From Bacillota bacterium (lineage in GTDB: Bacteria; Bacillota; Dethiobacteria; Dethiobacterales; Dethiobacteraceae): 56,016 bases of DNA. Made by a program: the position numbers and the translations under genes. Positions 44,029 to 54,529 of this stretch are shown here, one piece after another. The first letter of the stretch is position 1. Every line of letters begins with the position of its first letter. The stretch is from positions 1 through 56,016 of the forward strand of contig JAAYKP010000145.1 in the NCBI GenBank assembly GCA_012522335.1, in the 5' to 3' direction. The notes under the pieces are model-generated. The model worked only from the letters and a program-made list of their open reading frames with translations, was not told the origin of the DNA and ran no database searches.

Positions 44029-45291
44029 ATGTTTAAGTTTAATGATGAAAAGGGGCAGTTAAAATGTTCCTTTTGCGGCAAAACCCAAGAGCAGGTACGC
44101 AAACTTGTAGCGGGACCCGGTGTATACATCTGTGATGAGTGCATCGAATTATGTAACGAGATTATTGACGAAGAGCTTTCCGAGGAAATGGAGCTCGATT
44201 TAATTGATTTACCCCGCCCTACCGAGATTAAGGAAATTCTTGACCAATATGTAATTGGGCAGGATGAAGCCAAGAAAATCTTGGCAGTTTCCGTCTATAA
44301 TCACTACAAGCGTATTAATGCAGAACAAAAACCTGATGATGTAGAAATTCAAAAAAGTAATATCCTGTTGATTGGTCCTACCGGGGTCGGAAAAACTTTA
44401 CTGGCGCAAACCTTAGCCCGCATTCTCAATGTACCTTTTGCCATTGCTGATGCCACATCATTAACTGAGGCCGGTTATGTAGGTGAAGATGTAGAAAATA
44501 TTTTACTCAAGCTAATACAGGCTGCTGATTATGATTTAGAAAAGGCAGAAAAGGGTATTGTCTACATTGATGAGATTGACAAGGTTGCACGCAAGACTGA
44601 TAACCCTTCCATTACCAGAGATGTTTCTGGTGAAGGTGTGCAGCAGGCTCTGCTGAAAATTTTAGAGGGAACTATAGCCAGTGTGCCGCCACAGGGTGGG
44701 CGGAAGCATCCGCATCAGGAATTTATGCAGATAGATACTACTAACATTCTCTTTATCTGCGGCGGCGCCTTTGATGGTCTGGAAAAGATTATTCAAAAGA
44801 GAATCGGTAATAAAGGCATAGGCTTTGGCGCCGAAATCTCCGGCAAGACAGAAAAGAATATTGGTGAGATTTTGCGCCAGGTTCTGCCACAGGATTTGAC
44901 CAAATTTGGCTTAATTCCCGAGTTCGTCGGTCGTGTGCCCGTAGTGGCAACTTTGGACGCTCTGGACAAAAATGCTTTAATACGCATTTTAACAGAGCCG
45001 CGCAATGCACTAATCAAACAGTATCAGCGCTTGTTTGAGATGGATAATGTAGCCCTGGAATTCAAAGAGGGTACTTTAGAAGTCATTGCGGAAGAAGCGA
45101 TTAACCGGGAAACGGGTGCCAGAGGACTGCGTTCCATTTTAGAAGGCATTCTTCTGGATGTAATGTATGAACTGCCAACATTTGAGGGTATTAGTAAATG
45201 CATCATCACGAAAGAGGTTGTTACCAGTCAAGACAAACCAATTCTCGTGACGGTTGATAAACGAAAAAAGAAAAAAGAAGAATCAGCATAG
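44029..45291 (+). CDS. clpX: ClpX, AAA+ unfoldase of ClpXP
   Basis: This 420-residue protein has an N-terminal zinc-binding domain ([19 protein letters not shown], then CDECIELC), Walker A GPTGVGKT near residue 116, Walker [10 protein letters not shown], and the ClpP-docking IGF loop seen as KGIGFGAE. It feeds tagged proteins into ClpP. A GGAGG site overlaps the end of the clpP region, and a hairpin follows the stop. Confidence 0.97.
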   Translation: MFKFNDEKGQLKCSFCGKTQEQVRKLVAGPGVYICDECIELCNEIIDEELSEEMELDLIDLPRPTEIKEILDQYVIGQDEAKKILAVSVYNHYKRINAEQKPDDVEIQKSNILLIGPTGVGKTLLAQTLARILNVPFAIADATSLTEAGYVGEDVENILLKLIQAADYDLEKAEKGIVYIDEIDKVARKTDNPSITRDVSGEGVQQALLKILEGTIASVPPQGGRKHPHQEFMQIDTTNILFICGGAFDGLEKIIQKRIGNKGIGFGAEISGKTEKNIGEILRQVLPQDLTKFGLIPEFVGRVPVVATLDALDKNALIRILTEPRNALIKQYQRLFEMDNVALEFKEGTLEVIAEEAINRETGARGLRSILEGILLDVMYELPTFEGISKCIITKEVVTSQDKPILVTVDKRKKKKEESA

Positions 45292-45296
45292 ACTGT

Positions 45297-45334
45297 GTAA
45301 AACTGCTAACCTGATGTTGGCAGTTTTACTGTTT
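45297..45334 (+). terminator. Terminator after clpX
   Basis: A 14-bp stem (45297-45310 with 45316-45329, one T-G wobble) encloses CTGAT. The following T-tract is short (TGTTTG), so termination may be partial. Confidence 0.7.
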
Positions 45335-45335
45335 G

Positions 45336-45351
45336 TGACAAACTTTTGTCA
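45336..45351. promoter_or_regulatory. Palindrome upstream of lonB
   Basis: TGACAAA-CT-TTTGTCA is a perfect 7-bp inverted repeat about 40 bases upstream of the putative lonB promoter. It has the size of a dimeric repressor site. The binding protein is unknown. Confidence 0.4.
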
Positions 45352-45369
45352 AGCTAGTCAGTGGCCTGC

Positions 45370-45398
45370 GTTTTTTTCCCTTTGCTTGGGGTTATACT
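45370..45398 (+). promoter_or_regulatory. Possible sigma-F-type promoter of lonB
   Basis: GGTTATACT at 45390-45398 fits the sigma-F -10 pattern GGnnAnAnT. GTTTT at 45370-45374, 15 nt upstream, is close to the -35 pattern. In Bacillus subtilis lonB is read by sigma-F in the forespore. The match is short and TATACT could also serve sigma-A. Confidence 0.4.
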
Positions 45399-45434
45399 AT
45401 CAGCAGTAGTTTAATGTACCAAGGGGGGAACAGC

Positions 45435-47108
45435 ATGTCACATTTAGCGCCGATTATTGGTGTTGTGCAAATCATTATTGCCATTGTGGTTGGGATCTAT
45501 TTTTGGAGTTTACTGCGCTCGCAGCGTTCTAATAAAGTTGCCGTCAAACAGGAATCTTACAAGGAAATGGATCAGTTAAGAAAAATGCGCGAGATTTCAC
45601 TGACGGAACCTTTGTCAGAAAAAACCCGGCCGACCTCTTTTACTGAAATTGTGGGCCAGGAAGAGGGCGTCAAAGCTCTGCGGGCAGCTTTATGCGGACC
45701 AAATCCACAGCATGTTATTATTTATGGCCCTCCCGGTGTTGGCAAGACAGCAGCCGCAAGGCTGGTGCTGGAAGAGGCGAAGAAAAACCCTGCTTCACCC
45801 TTTGGTCCTGATGCTAAATTTGTGGAGCTGGATGCTACAACGGCTCGTTTTGATGAGCGGGGCATTGCCGATCCTTTAATCGGTACTGTTCATGATCCTA
45901 TTTATCAGGGTGCCGGGCCTCTTGGTATGGCAGGTGTGCCGCAGCCCAAGGCAGGAGCAGTCAGTAAAGCGCATGGTGGGATTTTATTTATTGATGAAAT
46001 TGGCGAACTCCACCCTACACAAATGAATAAACTGCTCAAAGTGCTGGAAGATCGCAAAGTGTTTTTAGAAAGTGCTTACTACAATGCCGAGGATAAAAAT
46101 ATACCACCGCATATACACGAAATCTTTCAAAATGGTCTGCCGGCAGATTTTCGTTTGATTGGGGCTACCACCCGAACACCGGATGAAATTCCTCCGGCTA
46201 TTCGCTCACGCTGCCTGGAAATTTTTTTCCGCGGGCTTTTCCCCCATGAAATTGCCGTAGTTGCTGCCAACAGCGCCCAAAAGATAAACTTTACCCTGGA
46301 AAAAGCGGCTCTTGACTTAATCACAAAATACGCAAAAAATGGCCGTGAAGCTGTAAACACCGTACAAATTGCTGCCGGTCTGGCTATTTGTGATAAAGTG
46401 ACACAGGAAATTACCGCAGACGATGTGGAATGGGTGATTAATGCCAGTCAAATGTCGCCACGACCGGAAGTTAAGATCCCTCTCCGGCCGCAGGTAGGGT
46501 ATGTCAATGGTTTGGCTGTTTATGGACCGAATATGGGCATGCTTTTAGAGATCGAAGCAGCGGTGCACCAGGTGCAGGCAGGAAAGGGGCAGGTGCATGT
46601 AACCGGTATAGTGGAAGAAGAAGAAATGGGCGGGGGACAGCGCATCATACGACGTAAAAGTATGGCCAAAGGTTCTGTGGAAAATGTTCTGACAGTGCTG
46701 CGTGATTTTTTAGAGCTTGATACACGCGATTATGACATTCATGTTAATTTTCCCAGTGGCTCGCCTGTTGACGGACCTTCAGCCGGGATTGCGGTGGCGA
46801 CGGCCGTCTATTCAGCTTTGACTAATACACCTGTTTTGAATACGGTGGCCATGACAGGAGAAATCTCTGTACGGGGCTATGTACGTCCGGTGGGGGGTGT
46901 TGTCTGCAAAGTGGAGGCAGCGCGTCAGGCCGGTGCCACGAAAGTTCTTATCCCAAAGGATAATTGGCAAAAGATGTTTGCCGGACTGCCTGAGGTGGAA
47001 GTGGTCCCGGTGGAGAATTTACGTGAAGTTCTGGATCATGCCCTGTGCCGTCCCGCTCAGCCTGCACGCCAGGCACCGGCACAGGTATTATCGGCCTCCT
47101 CTGTTTAA
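45435..47108 (+). CDS. lonB: LonB, membrane-anchored ATP-dependent protease
   Basis: This 557-residue protein has one N-terminal membrane helix (IIGVVQIIIAIVVGIYFWSLL). An AAA domain follows with GPPGVGKT near residue 98, then a Lon protease domain with serine in DGPSAGIAVA (about 448) and lysine in GGVVCKVEAARQAG (about 490). It lacks the large N-terminal domain of LonA. Bacillus LonB acts in the forespore. ATG 45435 follows AAGGGGGG; the earlier ATG 45414 lacks a site. It supports a spore-forming host. Confidence 0.94.
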   Translation: MSHLAPIIGVVQIIIAIVVGIYFWSLLRSQRSNKVAVKQESYKEMDQLRKMREISLTEPLSEKTRPTSFTEIVGQEEGVKALRAALCGPNPQHVIIYGPPGVGKTAAARLVLEEAKKNPASPFGPDAKFVELDATTARFDERGIADPLIGTVHDPIYQGAGPLGMAGVPQPKAGAVSKAHGGILFIDEIGELHPTQMNKLLKVLEDRKVFLESAYYNAEDKNIPPHIHEIFQNGLPADFRLIGATTRTPDEIPPAIRSRCLEIFFRGLFPHEIAVVAANSAQKINFTLEKAALDLITKYAKNGREAVNTVQIAAGLAICDKVTQEITADDVEWVINASQMSPRPEVKIPLRPQVGYVNGLAVYGPNMGMLLEIEAAVHQVQAGKGQVHVTGIVEEEEMGGGQRIIRRKSMAKGSVENVLTVLRDFLELDTRDYDIHVNFPSGSPVDGPSAGIAVATAVYSALTNTPVLNTVAMTGEISVRGYVRPVGGVVCKVEAARQAGATKVLIPKDNWQKMFAGLPEVEVVPVENLREVLDHALCRPAQPARQAPAQVLSASSV

Positions 47109-47226
47109 CCGGCTGTAGACGGGCGGCTGGTTAGATGTGGAAAGTAGGTTGATTAAAAAGGAATTCAAACAACTTTAGCGAATACGACTACTGATGTAAC
47201 TATATGTGAAATGGAGGCAGAGCTAA

Positions 47227-49581
47227 ATGGCCAACGATACAAAACAAATACCGCTTCTGCCCTTGCGTGGAATTCTCGTTTTCCCCAATATGGTGCTGCA
47301 TTTGGATGTGGGAAGGGAGCGTTCTGTGAACGCTTTAGAGCAGGCGATGATTGAAGATAATAAAATTCTTTTGGTCGCCCAAAAAGAAGCCAAGATTGAT
47401 GATCCGACACCTGACGATATTTATACGATGGGAACAATCGCTCAAATCAAGCAAATGTTGAAGCTGCCCGGTGGAACCATTAGGGTGCTGGTAGAAGGAT
47501 TGTCACGGGCGAAAGTTCAGTCATTAATAGGTGAGGATCCTTATCTGCTGGCAGAAGCGGAGGAAGTTGCCGAAGATGATACAAAAAGTGTAGAAATAGA
47601 AGCATTGATGCGCAGTGTGATTTATCAGTTTGAGCAGTATATTAAGCTGAGCAAAAAAATCCCACCGGAAACACTGGTAGCAGTATCAAGTGTGGAAGAA
47701 CCGGGTCGCTTGGCAGATCTGATTGCTTCGCATCTTACACTAAGAATCCAGCAGAAACAGGAGATCTTAGAGGCTGTTTCCCCGGCGGAGCGGCTGGAGA
47801 AGCTCTCCAATATTCTCAGCCACGAAATGGAGATCCTGGAAGTAGAGCGTAAAATTAACCTGCGCGTGCGTAAGCAGATGGAACGTACACAAAAGGAATA
47901 CTACTTACGCGAGCAGCTGAAGGCGATCCAAAAGGAACTGGGAGAAAAGGATGAGCGTCTGGCCGAAGCTGATGAATACCGGGAAAAAATAAGTGAAGCG
48001 CAGCTGCCGGAAGAAGTTGAGGAAAAGGCACTGAAGGAAGTGGAGCGCTTAGAAAAAATGCAGCCGGCAGCAGCAGAGGCTGTAGTGATACGGACTTATC
48101 TGGATTGGATCTTGGCTTTACCCTGGACGATACAGACTGAAGATCGTCTGGATTTAGTAAAAGCGGAAAAAATTTTGGATGAAGACCACTATGGTTTGGA
48201 GAAAGTTAAGGAGCGGATCATCGAATATCTTGCCGTACGCCAGCTGACGCAGAAAATTAAGGGACCCATCTTATGTCTTGTCGGTCCGCCGGGGGTAGGA
48301 AAGACTTCCCTGGCTCGTTCCGTTGCCCGTGCTTTGGGGAGGAATTTTGTGCGTCTTTCTTTAGGCGGTGTCCGTGATGAGGCGGAGATTCGCGGCCACC
48401 GGCGCACTTATGTCGGGGCGCTGCCCGGTCGTATTATCCAGGCAATGCGGCAGGCAAAATCTAAAAACCCGGTCTTTTTATTAGATGAAATTGACAAAAT
48501 GTCTACAGATTTCCGCGGTGATCCTTCCGCTGCCCTCTTAGAGGTTTTAGATCCGGAGCAAAATAATGCCTTTTCCGATCACTATCTGGAAATGCCCTTT
48601 GACCTGTCGCATGTAATGTTTATTACTACGGCTAACAACCTTTATAATATTCCCCGGCCCTTACTCGACAGAATGGAGACTATTTACCTGCCTGGCTATA
48701 CAGAGGAAGACAAACTGCAGATAGCCAAACGCTATCTTTTGCCCAAACAGATTAAGGAAAATGGCTTGTCCAAAGAAAACATCTCAATTTCTGAGAAAAC
48801 AATCCGCAAAGTGATCCGCCAGTATACCCGCGAGGCCGGGGTGAGGGATTTGGAAAGGCAAATTGCCACCCTCTGCCGCAAAGTAGCGAAAGATGTAGTG
48901 CGTGACAATAAACTTAAGTCAGCTATAACGGCGCAGAACCTGCATAAATACCTGGGTGTGCCGCGCTTTCGTTACGGTCTGGCGGAAACGGATGATGAGG
49001 TGGGCATTGCTACCGGACTGGCCTGGACAGAAGCCGGCGGTGATACACTAATTATTGAAGTCACACTAATGAAGGGTAAAGGGAAACTGCTGCTGACAGG
49101 TAAGCTGGGCGATGTGATGCGGGAATCAGCGCAGGCCGGTTTATCTTATATCCGGTCCCGCGCTAAGGAATTAAATATAGATGAAGATTTTCATGAAAAA
49201 TACGATATTCATATTCATATACCGGAAGGGGCTATTCCCAAGGACGGACCGTCGGCAGGCATTACCATGGCCACCGCTTTAGTTTCAGCTTTAACTAAGC
49301 GTCCGTATAAAAGCAGTGTGGCGATGACCGGTGAAATAACCCTGCGCGGCCGGGTGTTACCCATCGGCGGGTTAAAAGAAAAAGTCTTGGCTGCCCACCG
49401 GGCCGGTATTAAAACAGTTATTCTGCCTGCAGACAACAAAAAGGATATTTCCGAAATACCAAAGAATGTACGCCGTCGTTTGGAGCTAATCCCTGTAGAA
49501 CTTTTGGATCAGGTTTTAGAACTGGCTTTAGCCCCTGCTCCTGAGACGGAGGCAGTTGAGGTTACCGAGGATGAAAATTAA
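47227..49581 (+). CDS. lonA: LonA, ATP-dependent protease
   Basis: This 784-residue Lon protease has the N-terminal substrate domain ([24 protein letters not shown]-like start), a coiled region, AAA with GPPGVGKT near residue 353, and the C-terminal protease with serine in [14 protein letters not shown] (about 675) and lysine in [14 protein letters not shown] (about 718). It degrades misfolded and regulatory proteins. The 118-base gap before it shows no clear promoter. The engB ATG begins within its last 11 bases. Confidence 0.97.
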   Translation: MANDTKQIPLLPLRGILVFPNMVLHLDVGRERSVNALEQAMIEDNKILLVAQKEAKIDDPTPDDIYTMGTIAQIKQMLKLPGGTIRVLVEGLSRAKVQSLIGEDPYLLAEAEEVAEDDTKSVEIEALMRSVIYQFEQYIKLSKKIPPETLVAVSSVEEPGRLADLIASHLTLRIQQKQEILEAVSPAERLEKLSNILSHEMEILEVERKINLRVRKQMERTQKEYYLREQLKAIQKELGEKDERLAEADEYREKISEAQLPEEVEEKALKEVERLEKMQPAAAEAVVIRTYLDWILALPWTIQTEDRLDLVKAEKILDEDHYGLEKVKERIIEYLAVRQLTQKIKGPILCLVGPPGVGKTSLARSVARALGRNFVRLSLGGVRDEAEIRGHRRTYVGALPGRIIQAMRQAKSKNPVFLLDEIDKMSTDFRGDPSAALLEVLDPEQNNAFSDHYLEMPFDLSHVMFITTANNLYNIPRPLLDRMETIYLPGYTEEDKLQIAKRYLLPKQIKENGLSKENISISEKTIRKVIRQYTREAGVRDLERQIATLCRKVAKDVVRDNKLKSAITAQNLHKYLGVPRFRYGLAETDDEVGIATGLAWTEAGGDTLIIEVTLMKGKGKLLLTGKLGDVMRESAQAGLSYIRSRAKELNIDEDFHEKYDIHIHIPEGAIPKDGPSAGITMATALVSALTKRPYKSSVAMTGEITLRGRVLPIGGLKEKVLAAHRAGIKTVILPADNKKDISEIPKNVRRRLELIPVELLDQVLELALAPAPETEAVEVTEDEN

Positions 49582-50164
49582 GACGGCGGAGTTTATTATT
49601 AGTGCCGTTAAAGAAGCGCAATTTCCGCAAACGGGGCTGCCGGAGGTAGCTTTTGTCGGCCGGTCTAATGTGGGCAAATCTTCCTTATTAAACTCACTGC
49701 TTAATCGCAAAAAATTGGCTTTAACCAGCAGCAGTCCCGGTAAAACACGTTTGATAAATTTCTTTTTAATCAATAAAAGTTTTTATTTTGTCGACCTGCC
49801 CGGTTATGGTTATGCCCGTGTCTCCCGGGAGATGAAGCGGCAGTGGGGAGAGATCATTGAAGACTATTTGGCGCAGCGTGAACCACTCAAGCTGGTGGTG
49901 CAGTTGGTGGACGTCAGACATCCTCCGACAGCGGACGACCTGCAGATGTACCAATGGTTAACTTACTCAAACTTACCGACAGTCATTGTGGCAACGAAAG
50001 TTGATAAAATTACGCGCGGTCGGTGGCAGAAGCAGCTGCAGCAGATACGGACAGGATTAGGGCTGGGACCACAAGGACCGGTGATTTTCTATTCTTCACA
50101 AACAGGCCAGGGGAAAGAAGAACTGTGGCGGGTAATAGGTCAATATGTACTGCAGCAGGGGTAG
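49571..50164 (+). CDS. engB: Ribosome biogenesis GTPase EngB (YsxC)
   Basis: This 197-residue GTPase acts in assembly of the large ribosomal subunit. It has G1 GRSNVGKSS near residue 30, the G2/G3 region [11 protein letters not shown] and [12 protein letters not shown], and G4 ATKVDK. The frame opens at TTG 49556, but ATG 49571 gives the family start [14 protein letters not shown] and overlaps the lonA end. lonA-engB order is conserved in Bacillota. Its stop lies inside the terminator stem. Confidence 0.95.
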   Translation: MKIKTAEFIISAVKEAQFPQTGLPEVAFVGRSNVGKSSLLNSLLNRKKLALTSSSPGKTRLINFFLINKSFYFVDLPGYGYARVSREMKRQWGEIIEDYLAQREPLKLVVQLVDVRHPPTADDLQMYQWLTYSNLPTVIVATKVDKITRGRWQKQLQQIRTGLGLGPQGPVIFYSSQTGQGKEELWRVIGQYVLQQG

Positions 50165-50188
50165 AATCGATCTGCCCCTGTTTTGTTT
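50156..50188 (+). terminator. Terminator of the lonA-engB transcript
   Basis: CAGGGGTAGA (50156-50165) pairs with TCTGCCCCTG (50171-50180), one T-G wobble, around ATCGA, followed by TTTTGTTT. The left arm includes the engB stop codon. Confidence 0.85.
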
Positions 50189-50197
50189 CTACCTTTC

Positions 50198-50226
50198 TTG
50201 ACATCAAAACTGCCATCTATTATAGT
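50198..50226 (+). promoter_or_regulatory. Sigma-A promoter of valS
   Basis: A perfect TTGACA at 50198-50203, an ideal 17-nt spacer and TATAGT at 50221-50226 lie about 45 bases before the valS ATG. The leader is too short for a T-box. Confidence 0.8.
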
Positions 50227-50274
50227 GATAAAAGAGCCAGAATTGAGGGCGTTTGTTAGTGAGGAGGTCTATTA

Positions 50275-52917
50275 ATGACGGATAAAAACCTTGCCCCTGT
50301 GTATAATCCTGCTGAAGTGGAGGAGCGGCTTTATCAGGCATGGCTGCAGCAGGATTATTTTAAAGCACCGCGTGACTGCAGTAAGGAGACCTTTACCATT
50401 GTTATCCCGCCGCCAAATGTCACGGGCTCTTTACATATGGGACATGCTTTAGATAATACTATTCAGGACATCCTGATTCGCCGCAAACGGATGCAGGGTT
50501 TTGATACTTTATGGCTGCCGGGTACAGATCATGCCGGCATCGCCACACAGATTAAAGTGGAAGAGCACTTAGCAGCAGAAGGGTTAACTCGTTATGATTT
50601 AGGTCGTGAAAAATTTATTGAGAGAGTCTGGCAGTGGAAAGAGGATTATCATCAGCGCATCATTAGTCAGCTGTATAAATTAGGTGTTTCCTGTGACTGG
50701 TCACGGGAGCGCTTTACCATGGATGAGGGTTGTTCAGAAGCAGTACGTCAGGTTTTTGTGTCGCTCTATAATAAAGGTTTAATTTACCGCAGCAACTACA
50801 TTATTAACTGGTGCCCGCGCTGTCACACCGCCCTCTCTGATATTGAAGTGGAGCATGAAGAAACAGAGGGCACTTTAACCTATATACGCTATCCTTTGGT
50901 AGACGGCGAGGGTTATGTGGTGGTGGCGACTACCCGTCCGGAGACAATGTTAGGTGATACAGCTGTGGCTGTACATCCACAGGATACACGCTATCAGACT
51001 TTAATCGGTAAAGAAGTGCTGCTGCCCTTAATGAACAGGAAAATCCCCATTATTGCTGATGACTATGTTGATCAGGAATTTGGCAGCGGTGCCGTGAAAG
51101 TCACGCCGGCTCACGATCCCAATGATTTTGCCATTGCCCAACGCCATCAACTGCCTTCCGTAGTGGTAATTGCCGAAGATGGCACGATGACAGAAGCAGC
51201 CGGTAAATATGCCGGTTTAGACCGTTATGAAGCCAGAAAGCAGGTGGTGACTGATTTAGCGGCAGCAGGTGTGCTCCTGCGGACAGAAGAACATCAGCAT
51301 GCCGTAGGTCACTGCCAGCGCTGTCATACTGTGATTGAGCCCCTTTTGTCAAAACAATGGTTTGTCAGGATGAAGCCTCTGGCAGAGCCGGCAATTCAAG
51401 CGGTGAAAAATGGGGACATACAGTTTGTGCCTGAGCGATTTACTAAGATTTACCTCAACTGGGTAGAAAATATTCGCGATTGGTGTATCTCCCGTCAGAT
51501 TTGGTGGGGTCATCGTATTCCTGCCTGGTATTGTGAGTGCGGTGAGACAATTGTGGCGCTGGAAGAGCCGCAGGTCTGCCCGCACTGCGGCGGTAAAGCT
51601 TTACATCAGGATGAAGATGTTCTCGACACCTGGTTTTCGTCTGCCCTCTGGCCCTTTTCTACTTTAGGCTGGCCGGCTGAAACGGCGGATTTAGCCCATT
51701 ATTACCCCACAGATGTTTTAGTTACCGGCTATGATATTATTTACTTTTGGGTGGCCCGCATGATTTTTATGGGACTGGAATTTATGCGGGAAAAACCGTT
51801 CCATACTGTCTATATTCATGGTCTGGTCCGTGATGCACAGGGTCGAAAAATGAGCAAATCATTGGGAAACGGCATCGACCCCCTGGAAATTATCGAGCAG
51901 TATGGTGCTGATACACTGCGTTTTACTCTGATTACCGGACAGGCTCCCGGAAATGATCAGCGTTTCCGTCAGGAAAGTGTAGACAACAGCCGTAACTTTG
52001 CTAATAAAATTTGGAATGCTTCCCGTTTTGTGCTGATGAATTTAGGGAAGTCTGCGCCGACAGAGTTAGACCTGACTGCCTTAACCGATGCGGAGCGTTG
52101 GCTGCTGCATCGCTATAACCAAACTGTGGGTGAAGTTAACCGTCTGTTGGATGCGTACGAACTGGGTGAAGCTGCCCGCACCATTTATGAGTTCCTCTGG
52201 AGCGACTTTTGCGACTGGTATATTGAACTGGCCAAAATTCCTCTTTATGCTGCCCGGACAGAGGCAGAAAAAGATACAGTACGTGCGGTGCTGACTTATG
52301 TTCTGGAGCGTACACTGCGGCTGCTGCATCCTTTTATGCCCTTTATTACCGAGGAGATCTGGCAGAAGCTGCCGCACAGCGGTGAAACGATTATGCTGGC
52401 CCCCTGGCCCACTTATGACCCGGCGTTGGAGTTTCCTGACGCCCATGACAGAATGGTTACTGTCATGGAGGTGACCCGCACCGTTCGCTATCTGCGCAGT
52501 GAAGTGCAGCTGCCGCCCGGGAAAAAGGTGCAGGTAATAATTAAGGCTGACAGTGAGTCCTCGCTGCAGACTTTGGCTGCCGGGGAAGCAGTTTTGCAAA
52601 AACTGGCAGGTTTAGAAAAGCTAACTGTGCTGCGGGAACTGCCGGAGCAGCCCAAACAGGCGCTGGCAGCGGTAGTAGGTGATTTGGAAGTTTATCTGCC
52701 TTTGCAGGGCCTCATCGATATTGAACAGGAAATAAAACGTTTGGAAAAAGAATTGCAAAAGTTAGAAGCTGAAGTTGCGCGTGCTGAAGGAAAACTTAAC
52801 AATCAGGGCTTTTTGGCTAAAGCTCCGCAGCAGGTGGTAGCAGCAGAACGGGCTAAAGCCGAGAGTTATAGATTACAGCGCGACAAGATCCGTGAGCGGA
52901 TTCTCAGTTTGCGCTAA
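50275..52917 (+). CDS. valS: Valyl-tRNA synthetase
   Basis: This 880-residue class I synthetase has the HIGH motif as [13 protein letters not shown] (about residue 45-57) and KMSKS as [11 protein letters not shown] (about 524). It has zinc-type cysteine pairs (CPRC, CQRC, CECG, CPHCGG), the editing domain region [18 protein letters not shown] and a C-terminal coiled coil ([23 protein letters not shown] region). It charges tRNA-Val and removes mischarged threonine. A GGAGG site precedes ATG 50275, and folC follows. Confidence 0.97.
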   Translation: MTDKNLAPVYNPAEVEERLYQAWLQQDYFKAPRDCSKETFTIVIPPPNVTGSLHMGHALDNTIQDILIRRKRMQGFDTLWLPGTDHAGIATQIKVEEHLAAEGLTRYDLGREKFIERVWQWKEDYHQRIISQLYKLGVSCDWSRERFTMDEGCSEAVRQVFVSLYNKGLIYRSNYIINWCPRCHTALSDIEVEHEETEGTLTYIRYPLVDGEGYVVVATTRPETMLGDTAVAVHPQDTRYQTLIGKEVLLPLMNRKIPIIADDYVDQEFGSGAVKVTPAHDPNDFAIAQRHQLPSVVVIAEDGTMTEAAGKYAGLDRYEARKQVVTDLAAAGVLLRTEEHQHAVGHCQRCHTVIEPLLSKQWFVRMKPLAEPAIQAVKNGDIQFVPERFTKIYLNWVENIRDWCISRQIWWGHRIPAWYCECGETIVALEEPQVCPHCGGKALHQDEDVLDTWFSSALWPFSTLGWPAETADLAHYYPTDVLVTGYDIIYFWVARMIFMGLEFMREKPFHTVYIHGLVRDAQGRKMSKSLGNGIDPLEIIEQYGADTLRFTLITGQAPGNDQRFRQESVDNSRNFANKIWNASRFVLMNLGKSAPTELDLTALTDAERWLLHRYNQTVGEVNRLLDAYELGEAARTIYEFLWSDFCDWYIELAKIPLYAARTEAEKDTVRAVLTYVLERTLRLLHPFMPFITEEIWQKLPHSGETIMLAPWPTYDPALEFPDAHDRMVTVMEVTRTVRYLRSEVQLPPGKKVQVIIKADSESSLQTLAAGEAVLQKLAGLEKLTVLRELPEQPKQALAAVVGDLEVYLPLQGLIDIEQEIKRLEKELQKLEAEVARAEGKLNNQGFLAKAPQQVVAAERAKAESYRLQRDKIRERILSLR

Positions 52918-52933
52918 GACGGAGGCAAGGGTA

Positions 52934-54232
52934 ATGAAGTATGAAGATGCGTTAAACTGGATTCATGGGCTGTACCGTTTTGGCTCCAACCTGGGTTTGA
53001 CACGCATGACAAAGTTGATGGAGCTGTTGGGAAACCCGCAGCACAAATTTCGTAGTGTTCATGTTGCCGGCACCAACGGCAAAGGTTCCACATCAGCTTT
53101 TTTAGCGCAAATTCTGCAGGCCGAAGGTTTAAGCGTAGGACTTTACACATCGCCTTACATTGAAGCTTTTACGAATCGGATGGCGCTTAACGGCCAGGAT
53201 ATAGCAGAAGATGAACTGGTAGAGCTGGTCAGGCAGGTAAAGTGGGCCGTGGAGGAGCTGGCAGCGTCAGAGATCGGACAGCCTACGGAATTTGAAGTGG
53301 TTACGGCGCTGGCTTTTACCTACTATGCTCAACATCAACCGGACTGGGTAGTGGTAGAAGTCGGTTTGGGGGGACGGCTTGATGCGACAAACGTCATTAC
53401 CCCTGCTGTGTCAGTAATCACCAATATTGCTTTAGACCATACAGATGTCTTAGGCGGTACGATTGCGGCTATTGCCCGTGAAAAAGCCGGCATTATTAAA
53501 CCAGGGATCCCTGTAGTTACAGGCACAGAAAAGGAAGAAGCACTGGCCGTTTTTCGGGAAGCGGCAGCTGAACGGCAGTCCCGGCTTTATGCTTTAGGCC
53601 ACGAGTTTACGGAAGAAGTAACAGCATCTTCCTTGGCAGGTCTGACCTTTAACTATCAAAGCCCCTGGCACCGGCTGTCTGATTTACAGGTTAAGCTGTT
53701 AGGACGTCATCAGGCTCGCAATGCTGCGGTAGCGATTGCTGCCCGGGAATTAATGCCAATACCTTTTAACGAAGCTGCTGTGCGTGAGGGGCTGAGCAAA
53801 ACAACCTGGCCGGGCCGCTTAGAAGTATTTTCGCAGCAGCCCTTAGTAATTGTTGATGGGGCTCATAATCCTGACGGTGTTTTAGCGCTGCGTGCAGCGC
53901 TGCTGGAGCTGTTGGGTGATAGGAAACTGCGTTTAGTTGTTGGTATCCTGGGGGATAAAGCGGTGGAGGAGATTATTGGCGTTATAGTGCCGCTGGCTAA
54001 AGCAGGTGTTATTGTTACCACACCGAATAACCCCCGTGCAGCTGATCCTTACGTGGTGGCAGAGCTGGCGAAAAAGTTTGCCGGTGATGCCCCTGTGGAA
54101 GTGCTGCCAAAAATCCAGGATGCGGTACAGCGGGCTGTAGCGCTGACACAGCCGGATGAGGCGTTATGTGTTTCCGGTTCTTTGTACACAATCAGTGAAG
54201 CACGCGAAGTCCTGAAAGAGATTTATAAATAA
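52934..54232 (+). CDS. folC: Folylpolyglutamate synthase / dihydrofolate synthase
   Basis: This 432-residue Mur-ligase-family enzyme adds glutamates to folates. It has the phosphate loop GTNGKGST near residue 46, the ALDHTDVLGGT segment and the C-terminal VDGAHNPDG. ATG 52934 follows GACGGAGG; the frame upstream to 52892 overlaps valS. The valS-folC order is common in Bacillota. Polyglutamylated THF is the C1 carrier of the Wood-Ljungdahl pathway. Confidence 0.95.
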   Translation: MKYEDALNWIHGLYRFGSNLGLTRMTKLMELLGNPQHKFRSVHVAGTNGKGSTSAFLAQILQAEGLSVGLYTSPYIEAFTNRMALNGQDIAEDELVELVRQVKWAVEELAASEIGQPTEFEVVTALAFTYYAQHQPDWVVVEVGLGGRLDATNVITPAVSVITNIALDHTDVLGGTIAAIAREKAGIIKPGIPVVTGTEKEEALAVFREAAAERQSRLYALGHEFTEEVTASSLAGLTFNYQSPWHRLSDLQVKLLGRHQARNAAVAIAARELMPIPFNEAAVREGLSKTTWPGRLEVFSQQPLVIVDGAHNPDGVLALRAALLELLGDRKLRLVVGILGDKAVEEIIGVIVPLAKAGVIVTTPNNPRAADPYVVAELAKKFAGDAPVEVLPKIQDAVQRAVALTQPDEALCVSGSLYTISEAREVLKEIYK

Positions 54233-54252
54233 AACAATCAGGAAAGTTTAAT

Positions 54253-54290
54253 AAAGAAAAGGGGATGGCAAATCCCCCCTTTCTTTTTTC
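54253..54290 (+). terminator. Terminator of valS-folC
   Basis: A purine-rich left arm (AAAGAAAAGGGGA) pairs, with a bulge, with TCCCCCCTTTCTTT around a 6-nt loop and is followed by T-rich sequence. Confidence 0.8.
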
Positions 54291-54529
54291 TCTGCAGCTG
54301 TGTGGCAGCTGTCGTGCACTGAGGCAAAACGGTGGGACATGGAAAAAACCCAGGTATGATCCCGGGGGGATACAAACAGAATAACTGGTAAGCAGGTCAG
54401 ACAGGACTGGAGAACCTGCTATAATTAAATCTTATGGTAGGGCAGGATTCTTCTTGTACTTCTCGAATAGATTTATGATTAGGCCTTTATTTTATATTTT
54501 TTAATTATCATTAAGGGGTGAATTGACAC
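54291..54529 (+). promoter_or_regulatory. Regulatory region of the rnf operon
   Basis: There is no gene here. An extended -10 element TGC-TATAAT (TATAAT 54420-54425) is preceded by an inverted repeat AGCAGGT (54391-54397) and ACCTGCT (54414-54420). The repeat spans the -35 to -10 spacer and runs into the -10. This looks like a promoter with an overlapping operator. The remaining 100-base leader is AT-rich, and GGGGTG lies before the rnfC ATG. Confidence 0.5.

Noticed and set aside
50181-50274. T-box riboswitch for valS
   Set aside because: The space between terminator, promoter and start codon is too short for a T-box structure, and no T-box antiterminator motif is visible.
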